Shown here: positions 14,437 to 20,763 of the stretch, piece by piece
Numbering within the stretch: the first letter of the stretch is position 1
Layout of the letters: every line of letters begins with the position of its first letter
Assembly: GCA_002085385.1 (NCBI GenBank)
Contig: NATO01000007.1
Location: forward strand, 1 to 20,763
DNA: 20,763 nucleotides
Direction: 5' to 3'
DNA from: a candidate division Zixibacteria bacterium 4484_93
GTDB taxonomy: Bacteria; UBP14; UBA6098; 4484-93
Translations under genes and position numbers: made by a program
The notes under the pieces: model-generated
The model's database searches: none
The model's input: only the letters and a program-made list of their open reading frames with translations
What the model was told of the DNA's origin: nothing

Positions 14437-16173
14437 ATGAAGAAATGGATACTCGCTATAATTCTCATTCTGCTTATACTGTTTTTCCTGTTTAATTTCC
14501 TCACATTGAAAAGCAGGATACCCACATTCAAGCCGAAGATAAAGCTGGGACACAAGCTCGTTGTGAGGGTCGATATGGAGGGGCGATTCGAGGAGCGCTC
14601 ACCTGGGAAATATCCACGATTCTTCGTCAGATTCAGGAAACCAAAGGATTTCGAGAGCCTGCTCGAGACATTCGAGTATGCAAAGAACGACGAGAGGATA
14701 AAAGGTATATCCATCGTGCTCAACTCCCCTATCATCGGCATAGCGAAGGTGGAAGAACTAACAGATAGGGTCGAGAGGTTCCGTGAGGAAAGCGGAAAAC
14801 CCGTCTATATCTACTCAGACTATTACACTCTCGGAACATTACTCCTTGCCAGTTCCTGTGAGAGGGTGTTCATCCCACCGACAGGGGAACTTATTATCCC
14901 TGGGATAAGGGTTGAGCCAATCTTCTTCAAGGGAACGATGGATAAGCTGGGCATCCAGTGGGATATTGTCAAGATGAAGGAGTACAAGAACGGACTCGAC
15001 CCGTTCGTCTCCGATACCCTCTCACCCGAAAGCAGAGAGGTGTACACCGCACTTGTGGATACGCTCTATCGGCAGACAATCCGTGAGATTGCCGAGGCAA
15101 GGGGCATCGATACATCTATCCTCATCTCTTGCATCGATAGCGGAATCATCACCGCCAAAGATGCTAAAAATCTGGGACTGGTCGACTCGCTTATCTACCC
15201 CATCGACTACGAGGAGATAGAACAAGAACTGGCAGGAGATGAGGAGAATATCACAGGTTTCTTGAAATACATCACTGAGAGAGAAATGAGCTTCCCTCCT
15301 CGAGAGAAGAAGATTGCCGTGATTTATGCCTCAGGCTCTATACACACAGGGGAGAGTAAGCCAGGATACTTTGGTGCCTCAGCCAGTATCGGCTCGAAAA
15401 CATACACAAAGGCGCTCAAAGATGCTGCAGACGATGATGACATCATCGGGATAATCCTGCGCGTCGACTCAGGTGGCGGGAGTGCACTGGCGAGCGATAT
15501 AATCCGGGATGCTGTGCAGTACGCAAAAGATAAAAAGCCCGTCATCGCCTCTATGACATCCGTTGCAGCATCGGGAGGATACTACATTGCTATGGCTTGC
15601 GATTCGATATTTGTCGAACCGATGACCATCACAGGCTCGATAGGTGTGCTCTACGGGAAACCATCGCTTAAAGGATTATATGAGAAACTGGGGATAAGAA
15701 AGGACATCAGTATCTATCGAGGCAAGCACTCGGGACTCACAAGCGACTACGAGAGGCTCACACCAGAGGAATACGAATTCATAAAGAGATATATCGAGGA
15801 TATTTACAACGACTTTGTAGGAAAGGCGGCAGAGGACAGAAAAAAGGGTTTTGATGAGCTTGAACCAGTTGCCCGCGGCAGGGTTTATACAGGAAAAGAA
15901 GCCATAACATTCGGGCTTGTCGACCGCTTTGGAGGACTGAACGATGCAATCGACTGCATACTCAAAAAGGAGAACATCTCCCGCAAGGATGTGAGCATCG
16001 TCGAGTATCCGAGGGGAAAAGAGTTGTTCGAGTTTATGCTCGAGCTTGGAATATCAAAGGTTTTGGACATACCCACTCCAGCACTGGAGCTGTATCGAGC
16101 AGCCAAAGAGTATGAACTTTTCCAGGATGGAGAAGCACTGTTTTTGACACCCGTAAATATCTCGGTCAAATGA
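14437..16173 (+). CDS. sppA: Signal peptide peptidase SppA, 67K type
   Basis: A membrane-anchored serine protease that degrades cleaved signal peptides with a Ser-Lys dyad. The protein is 578 residues with the two-domain layout of the long (E. coli-like) form. Residues 4-23 are an N-terminal membrane anchor. The N-terminal domain carries the expected general base K184 in KEYKNGLDPF (E. coli K209). The C-terminal domain carries LRVDSGGGSA (341-350) and the expected nucleophile S379 in TSVAASGGYYIA (E. coli S409), followed by TGSIGVLYGKP. The Lys-Ser distance, 195 residues, is close to the 200 in E. coli. GGGAGGG precedes the ATG. It is first in a plus-strand run with the PorV/PorQ-type gene, nth and pyrG. 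A role clearing signal peptides suits a genome rich in exported proteins. Confidence 0.95.
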   Translation: MKKWILAIILILLILFFLFNFLTLKSRIPTFKPKIKLGHKLVVRVDMEGRFEERSPGKYPRFFVRFRKPKDFESLLETFEYAKNDERIKGISIVLNSPIIGIAKVEELTDRVERFREESGKPVYIYSDYYTLGTLLLASSCERVFIPPTGELIIPGIRVEPIFFKGTMDKLGIQWDIVKMKEYKNGLDPFVSDTLSPESREVYTALVDTLYRQTIREIAEARGIDTSILISCIDSGIITAKDAKNLGLVDSLIYPIDYEEIEQELAGDEENITGFLKYITEREMSFPPREKKIAVIYASGSIHTGESKPGYFGASASIGSKTYTKALKDAADDDDIIGIILRVDSGGGSALASDIIRDAVQYAKDKKPVIASMTSVAASGGYYIAMACDSIFVEPMTITGSIGVLYGKPSLKGLYEKLGIRKDISIYRGKHSGLTSDYERLTPEEYEFIKRYIEDIYNDFVGKAAEDRKKGFDELEPVARGRVYTGKEAITFGLVDRFGGLNDAIDCILKKENISRKDVSIVEYPRGKELFEFMLELGISKVLDIPTPALELYRAAKEYELFQDGEALFLTPVNISVK

Positions 16174-16184
16174 CGGAGAAGAAG

Positions 16185-17061
16185 ATGAGAGAAGTTATCC
16201 TTTCCATTTTACTGTTTGCAGTGCTGGCACCTGCTCTTTTTGCCAGCGATAATGCAGGAAGCTATGGGCTCTGCGTTCTCCGGTCTCGCCGATGATGCAT
16301 CCGCTGTCTCCTCTAACCCTGGCGGTTGTGCGTTCCTCAAGAAAAAACAGATTATGGGGAACTTCGGATACTACTTCGCCGGTATAACCGGAGGAAACAT
16401 TGCATTTACAACCCCTATAAGGAAAAATCAGACGATAGTATCCGGCGTGAACTTCATAAACTATGGCAAATTAGATGAGACCGATGAGACGGGGAAGGTC
16501 ATCGGGACATTCTCACCATTCGATATAGCGATCGGCATCGGATACTCACAGAAACTGGGAAGGAAGCTCGGTATCGGTGGAGCCGGGAAGTTCATCCTGT
16601 CGAGTATAAAGAACTATACATCATACGGATTTGCGGCTGATTTTGGCGCACTTCTCAGGGTCGGAACAAGAACGAGGGTCGGGGTAGCTGTCCTGAATGC
16701 CGGGTTCCAATCGAAAGGCTACACCTCCGGACACAAAGACCCACTCCCACTCACTGTCAGGCTGGGTGCATCGCATCGATTGAAAGGATTACCAGCGATA
16801 TTTACAGGAGAACTGCTGAAGGAATACGACGATGATATCCGCTTCAGACTGGGTGCAGAGACAACATCACTCAAGCCGTTTTTTGCGCGTATTGGATACG
16901 CATATATGCAGAAGCCAGAAACAGATGAATTGAAAGATAATACTCAGGGGATAACAGCTGGAATTGGATACGAGAATAAAAAGCTCGGTATCAATTACTC
17001 TTACTCACTTTACGGTGTTCTGGGAGGAGTCCACAGGATAACACTGTTTTATGGTCTGTGA
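16185..17061 (+). CDS. PorV/PorQ-family outer-membrane protein, with an apparent frameshift near its start
   Basis: Probable outer-membrane beta-barrel of the PorV/PorQ family, some members of which serve T9SS. ATG 16185, with GGAG 6 bases upstream, opens a signal peptide (MREVILSILLFAVLAPALFA, then SDNAG) in one frame. After GGA 16257-16259 the family sequence continues one base later (AMGSAFSGLADDASAVSSNP). Removing one base near 16260 would give about 291 residues. Downstream, NFINYGKLDETDETGKVIGT, FSPFDIAIGIGYSQKLG and PLPLTVRLGASHRL resemble PorQ-type proteins. The in-frame TTG at 16216 gives a nonsense N-terminus and is rejected. The cause may be a sequencing or assembly error or a true lesion; the rest of the frame is intact over about 266 residues. 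It starts 11 bases after sppA, and its stop overlaps nth (TGATG). Confidence 0.78.
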
Positions 17062-17741
17062 TGGACAAAAAAGCTATTACAGAGGTTGTTAGCATCCTCC
17101 GAGAAGAGATAAGAAAGTTTGACACCCCTATCGTTACAAAACTCGCAAGGAAAAACAATGACCCGTTCATTATACTCGTCTCAACCGTCATAAGCTCAAG
17201 GACAAAGGACGAGACGACCAGAAAGGTTACAGAAGAACTGTTCAAACATATAAGGACGGCAAAGGAGCTCGGCACAATCGACGAAGAGGAACTCGCCTCC
17301 CTCATCTTCCCCGCAGGGTTCTACCGGATGAAGGCAAAAAACCTGAAAAGACTTGGACAGGAACTCACAACCCGTTTCAACGGGAATGTGCCCGACACAA
17401 TCGATGAACTTCTCAGTCTTCCAGGCGTCGGCAGGAAAACGGCGAACCTCGTTCTGGTCGAGGCGTTTGATAAGTATGGTGTCTGTGTCGATACACATGT
17501 CCATAGAATATCGAACAGGCTCGGTTTCGTCAAAACAAAAACTCCATTGGAAACAGAAAGAGAAATTAGAAAGAAACTTCCAAGAAATCTCTGGAAGGAA
17601 TATAACAAGATTCTCGTTGCATTCGGGCAAAACATCTGCAAGCCGATAAATCCAAGATGCGATACCTGCCCGGTGAACAAGCTCTGCGAGAAGGTGGGGG
17701 TGAGGTCAAAATACCTATCCGAGGTGATAGAAGATGACTAA
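17061..17741 (+). CDS. nth: Endonuclease III (DNA glycosylase/AP lyase)
   Basis: Removes oxidised pyrimidines and cleaves at the abasic site in base-excision repair. The protein is 226 residues from ATG 17061, which overlaps the previous stop as TGATG; a GTG one codon earlier is also open. The helix-hairpin-helix LPGVGRKTANLVL (about 120-132) carries the catalytic Lys126. VDTHVHRISNRLG carries the catalytic Asp144. The [4Fe-4S] cluster motif CKPINPRCDTCPVNKLC (193-209) has the exact C-x6-C-x2-C-x5-C spacing. The early helix reads TVISSRTKDETT, where the E. coli enzyme has a Gln-containing LSAQATD-type segment. Its end overlaps pyrG by 8 bases, so the two are translationally linked despite unrelated functions. 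Confidence 0.95.
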   Translation: MDKKAITEVVSILREEIRKFDTPIVTKLARKNNDPFIILVSTVISSRTKDETTRKVTEELFKHIRTAKELGTIDEEELASLIFPAGFYRMKAKNLKRLGQELTTRFNGNVPDTIDELLSLPGVGRKTANLVLVEAFDKYGVCVDTHVHRISNRLGFVKTKTPLETEREIRKKLPRNLWKEYNKILVAFGQNICKPINPRCDTCPVNKLCEKVGVRSKYLSEVIEDD

Positions 17742-19365
17742 ATTTATTGTTGTAACAGGAGGAGTGCTGTCCGGGCTTGGCAAGGGGATAGCCGCAGCAT
17801 CAATAGGGCACCTGCTGACACGATACCTGAGGGTTATCCCAATAAAATGCGATGGATACCTCAACACCGACCCCGGAACGATGAACCCCATAGAACATGG
17901 CGAGGTGTTTGTCCTGGACGATGGTGGCGAGGTCGATATGGATTTCGGACACTACGAGAGGTTCCTCAATGTTACCTGCAAGTTCTCCTGGAATCTGACT
18001 ATGGGAAAGGTGTTCAAATCTATCCTCGAGAAGGAACGAAGGGGCGATTTCCTGGGAAAAACGGTGCAATTTATACCCCATGTGACCGACGAGATAAAAT
18101 CGATTATAAGAGGGATAGTAGAGAGTGAGAAGGCGGACATCGGGCTGATAGAGATAGGCGGAACGGTCGGAGACCTCGAGAACGAGTTCTTCATCGAGGC
18201 GGTCAGACAGATATCACTCGATATGGGGCAGGAAAACTTCTTCTTCGTCCATCTGACTTATGTCCCGATGCTCTCAAATACCAAGGAGCAAAAGTCCAAG
18301 CCGACCCAGCAGTCGGTGAAACTCCTAAATGAGCGAGGGATAAGACCCGATGTGGTTATCACACGCTCGAAGGCAAAGCTCAATAAAAAAATAAGGGAAA
18401 AGATAGCCCTCTTCTGCAACATCTCTCCCAACGCCGTTATCGATGGGCACGATGTCGAAACAGTGTATGGGGTCCCTATCCTATACGACGAGCAGGGATT
18501 GACAGAACTTATCCATAAGAAACTCCACATCTATTCCCCGCCGGAGCTGTCTGGACTGAAAACACTTGTAAAGAAGATAAAGAGACCGAAACACAGGGTT
18601 AAAATCGCTATATGCGGTAAGTACACCAGATTACAGGACTCCTACGCAAGCATCATCGAAGCACTGATCCATTCTGGAGCTCACCTCGATGTTAAGCCAG
18701 AGATAATCTGGCTCGAGACAACAAACATCGAAACAGGAGAGACCTCTGTCGAGGAAGCTCTCAAAGGTATAGACGGTATCATTGTCCCCGGTGGTTTTGG
18801 CACAAGGGGAATAGAGGGGAAAATCAAGGTTATAAAATATGCAAGGGAGCACAATATTCCGTTCCTGGGAATATGCTACGGAATGCAGCTTGCCGTGATT
18901 GAATTTGCGAGGAATGTCTGCGGACTCGAGGGAGCAAATACAACGGAGGTAGAATCGGATGGAGTAGAGGTAAAGCATCCTGTAATATTCATCCTGCCAG
19001 ACAAGGCAAAGGAGAAAAACTACGGCGGGACACTACGACGAGGCGGATACGATGTTTCAATCAAGCAAGGGACAATCTTACATAAAATCTATGGTGAGAG
19101 AGATACCATAAGAGAGCGATTTAGACACCGATACGAGGTGAACCCGGAATATGTGCCGATACTCGAGGAACACGGAGCTGTCTTCTCCGGATACTCAAAA
19201 ACGGAGGGGATTATGCAGGCTATAGAACTCCCATTTCACCAATACTTTGTCGGCACCCAGTTCCACCCAGAGCTTATATCCAAACTGGAGAAACCTGCAC
19301 CACTGTTCTATTATCTGATAAAAAACGCCCTCGAGCGAAAAGGTTCGCAAATATACAAAAAATAA
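17734..19365 (+). CDS. pyrG: CTP synthase
   Basis: Makes CTP from UTP, ATP and glutamine, the last step of pyrimidine nucleotide synthesis. The protein is 543 residues, full length. The synthetase domain (about 1-270) has P-loop SGLGKG (13-18), K38 in PIKCDGYLNTDPGTM, D70 in VDMDFGHYERF and E140 in IEIGGTVGDLE. The glutaminase domain (about 288-535) has GICYGMQ with nucleophile C381 and GTQFHPEL with H511 and E513. All key residues are present. The KCDGYLNTDPGTMNPIEHGE and LDDGGEVDMDFG segments depart from the usual KFDPYIN- and DDGAETDLDLG-type forms, so this belongs to a divergent branch. GAGGTGAT lies 5 bases before the ATG, within the end of nth. Confidence 0.97.
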   Translation: MTKFIVVTGGVLSGLGKGIAAASIGHLLTRYLRVIPIKCDGYLNTDPGTMNPIEHGEVFVLDDGGEVDMDFGHYERFLNVTCKFSWNLTMGKVFKSILEKERRGDFLGKTVQFIPHVTDEIKSIIRGIVESEKADIGLIEIGGTVGDLENEFFIEAVRQISLDMGQENFFFVHLTYVPMLSNTKEQKSKPTQQSVKLLNERGIRPDVVITRSKAKLNKKIREKIALFCNISPNAVIDGHDVETVYGVPILYDEQGLTELIHKKLHIYSPPELSGLKTLVKKIKRPKHRVKIAICGKYTRLQDSYASIIEALIHSGAHLDVKPEIIWLETTNIETGETSVEEALKGIDGIIVPGGFGTRGIEGKIKVIKYAREHNIPFLGICYGMQLAVIEFARNVCGLEGANTTEVESDGVEVKHPVIFILPDKAKEKNYGGTLRRGGYDVSIKQGTILHKIYGERDTIRERFRHRYEVNPEYVPILEEHGAVFSGYSKTEGIMQAIELPFHQYFVGTQFHPELISKLEKPAPLFYYLIKNALERKGSQIYKK

Positions 19366-19366
19366 A

Positions 19367-19394
19367 TTGACAAGCTGAATTTCTCTTGTAAATT
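19367..19394 (+). promoter_or_regulatory. Promoter of the Rrf2-type regulator gene, with an internal dyad
   Basis: TTGACA (19367-19372, consensus), 16-base spacer, TAAATT (19389-19394). Between and over the hexamers lies an inverted repeat ACAAG (19370-19374) and CTTGT (19385-19389), which could be an autoregulatory site. The predicted start is near 19402, leaving a short leader before ATG 19438. Confidence 0.55.
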
Positions 19395-19437
19395 GGAAAA
19401 CTTTTATATCATAAGACAAAGAGAAAGGGACAGGTCA

Positions 19438-19893
19438 ATGAGGCTTTCAACCAAGATTAAATATACTCTGCGGGCGATAATTGAACTGGCTAACCATTAC
19501 GAGAAACGGCCCATTACGATAAAATGGATAGCTGCTCGTCAGGGGATATCCATATCTTACCTTGAGCAGATACTCTCTCAGATGCGCAAGGCTGGTTTTA
19601 TAACAAGCATCAAGGGACCGGGCGGAGGATATAGACTTGTTCAACCCCCGGAGAAGATAAAGGTCCACGACATTATAAAGCTACTCGATGGAGAGGAATT
19701 CATAATTGCCTGCCTCGAACAGACAATATCCGAGTGTGAGGGTGTAAGTCTCTGCGTTCCAGAGAGATACTGGAGAAATATAGCTAAAATGCTCGAAGAG
19801 CTTCTGCGTGATGTGACAGTGGCTGATATTTGCACAGAGCAGAAAAAGACTGAGAAGAAGAGGAAACAGAGAAGAAAACCAAAGAGGGTATAG
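19438..19893 (+). CDS. Rrf2-family Fe-S transcriptional regulator
   Basis: A 151-residue DNA-binding regulator. The start is placed at ATG 19438 because Rrf2 proteins begin with M-R-L-S-T-K and AAGGGA lies 7 bases upstream; the open frame from TTG 19393 only adds an unrelated 15 residues and overlaps the promoter. The N-terminal winged helix-turn-helix (about 1-75) includes TIKWIAARQGISISYLEQIL and the wing KGPGGGYRLVQPP. The cluster region has three Cys in IACLEQTISECEGVSLC (C-x7-C-x5-C) followed by a Trp, the arrangement for a labile iron-sulfur cluster in IscR/NsrR-type members. The C-terminus is very basic (KKTEKKRKQRRKPKRV). Its stop overlaps the next start by one base. The signal (iron, NO, redox) and the targets are unknown; autoregulation and control of the next gene are plausible. 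Confidence 0.92.
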   Translation: MRLSTKIKYTLRAIIELANHYEKRPITIKWIAARQGISISYLEQILSQMRKAGFITSIKGPGGGYRLVQPPEKIKVHDIIKLLDGEEFIIACLEQTISECEGVSLCVPERYWRNIAKMLEELLRDVTVADICTEQKKTEKKRKQRRKPKRV

Positions 19894-20093
19894 TGGACTG
19901 CGATAGATACGAGCTAAATCTGAAGCGATGCAACTGCACCTATGAGCCTTGCCCAAGGAAAGGCAACTGCTGTGAGTGCATTGCATACCACAGGGCTCTT
20001 GGAGAATTGCCTGCCTGCTACTTCACCGCCGAGGAGGAGAAAACATACGACCGTTCCATTGAGTTCTTCATAAAAAGAAGGACAGGGCGATAA
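19893..20093 (+). CDS. Small cysteine-rich protein (DUF6485-like)
   Basis: A 66-residue protein with eight Cys (3, 13, 15, 20, 26, 27, 29, 42) in RCNCTYEPCPRKGNCCECIAYH and LPACYFTAEEEKTYDRS. The pattern resembles the uncharacterised DUF6485 family; I recall this from memory and could not check it. The Cys spacing would suit a zinc or Fe-S site. It starts at GTG 19893, overlapping the Rrf2 stop as TAGTG, with GAGGG 4 bases upstream. It has no signal peptide and is probably cytoplasmic. The tight coupling to an Rrf2 regulator suggests a shared redox, metal or Fe-S response, possibly as a partner or effector. Function unknown. Confidence 0.85.
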   Translation: MDCDRYELNLKRCNCTYEPCPRKGNCCECIAYHRALGELPACYFTAEEEKTYDRSIEFFIKRRTGR

Positions 20094-20136
20094 CTTTCTG
20101 CCATTCCGCCGAATAATTTGTCCATCCAATATTTTC

Positions 20137-20763
20137 TCAAACGGCTCTACGGGATTTTCTAAATGGAGAGCGGGTAAAGAGCGAGAGCTTTTTATCCACT
20201 ATCTCTATGTTTTCTCGCTGCGAAGAAGGGAAATAGAATCTCCATGAGAAGCTGGTAGTGGTAACAACAGTATAGCATAGAAGAGCAACATCGGAGAGGA
20301 ATGTCCGATTTCTCGCATACCAGAGTTCAAGGGCGAGCTTGTCCGGAAACTCATCAGGGAAAACCATCCCCCGAAATACAAGCTGCGTAACGCCGCATAT
20401 CCCGGGAGTGAACTCGAATACATCGTCCATCCAGCCGGAGTAATACTTATCAACAACGAACACCCTTTCTGGGCGGGGACCGATAAGAGCCATTTCACCC
20501 TTCATCACATTGAAAATCTGTGGGAGCTCATCCAGCCCGGTCGAGCGGACAAAATGAGCGAATCTTGAGAAGCGGCTGTCCCTATCGGTTGTGTGATATG
20601 GGGTAGTGCCATCCTTTCCCCGCTTCATCGAGCGGAGTTTATACATATAAAACGGGCGCTTACCCTTGCCATAGCGAAGGTCAGCAAAAAGGATGGGCCC
20701 GGCAGAATCTATCTGCAGAAGAACAGCCAGCATAATAAACGGCACAAAAAAGACCACAAAAAG
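20137..20763 (-). CDS. Polyprenyl-phosphate sugar-1-phosphate transferase, partial (5' end beyond window)
   Basis: Bacterial sugar transferase (WcaJ/PglC type) that loads the first sugar phosphate onto undecaprenyl phosphate for capsule, O-antigen or glycan synthesis at the inner membrane. About 208 residues are visible. The frame stays open to the right edge, and the usual short N-terminal K-R-x-x-D segment is missing, so the gene starts outside the window. The visible start is the end of a membrane helix (VVFFVPFIMLAVLLQIDSAG). FYMYKLRSMKRG follows, then the catalytic-type Asp-Glu in TGLDELPQIFNVMKGEMALI, directly followed by GPRPE, and FTPGICGVTQ. It converges on the plus-strand Cys-rich gene with a 43-base gap, and no hairpin terminator was seen between them. 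Confidence 0.93.
   Translation of the reverse strand, partial: LFVVFFVPFIMLAVLLQIDSAGPILFADLRYGKGKRPFYMYKLRSMKRGKDGTTPYHTTDRDSRFSRFAHFVRSTGLDELPQIFNVMKGEMALIGPRPERVFVVDKYYSGWMDDVFEFTPGICGVTQLVFRGMVFPDEFPDKLALELWYARNRTFLSDVALLCYTVVTTTSFSWRFYFPSSQRENIEIVDKKLSLFTRSPFRKSRRAV

Noticed and set aside
20094..20136. Terminator between the convergent Cys-rich and sugar-transferase genes
   Set aside because: No stem with a following T-run was found on either strand.

Overview
The window looks like chromosome of a Gram-negative, non-model bacterium. It encodes outer-membrane and periplasmic proteins (two OmpA-type proteins with thrombospondin type 3 repeats, a PorV/PorQ-type barrel), secreted proteins ending in type IX secretion (T9SS)-like C-terminal tags of the PNPFNSS kind, and ordinary housekeeping genes. 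That mix fits the Fibrobacterota/Chlorobiota/Bacteroidota superphylum and neighbouring candidate phyla (WOR-3-, TA06- or Cloacimonadota-like). This placement is inferred from protein style only; there is no rRNA here. Genes are tightly packed, with ATGA or TGATG overlaps, and several start at TTG or GTG.

Layout, left to right. 1-3540 (minus): three consecutive secreted-protein genes, the last cut by the left edge; two carry nearly identical T9SS-like tags. 3602-6644 (minus): an elongator tRNA-Met, a GH57 glycoside hydrolase and a FolE2-type GTP cyclohydrolase, apparently read from one consensus promoter. 6694-11651 (minus): a tightly coupled run of four envelope genes, namely two TSP3-OmpA proteins followed by two DUF2279-like paralogues that contain EF-hand-like loops. 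11714-14354 (minus): cmk-rpsA with its own promoter and an intrinsic terminator. 14299-14436: a divergent regulatory region. 14437-19365 (plus): sppA, a frameshifted PorV/PorQ-type gene, nth and pyrG. 19367-20093 (plus): an Rrf2-type iron-sulfur regulator coupled to a cysteine-rich small protein. 20137-20763 (minus): a polyprenyl-phosphate sugar transferase cut by the right edge.

How they fit together. The T9SS-tagged proteins and the PorV/PorQ-type barrel suggest a T9SS-like export route, although no core Por/Spr/Gld machinery is in the window. The four-gene run at 6694-11651 is the best candidate for an undescribed unit: every member is predicted to be exported and every member carries acidic loops of calcium-binding type. 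The Rrf2/Cys-rich pair looks like a small redox or Fe-S responsive unit. No CRISPR array, insertion sequence, phage gene or rRNA was seen, and no stretch over 300 bases lacks a gene.
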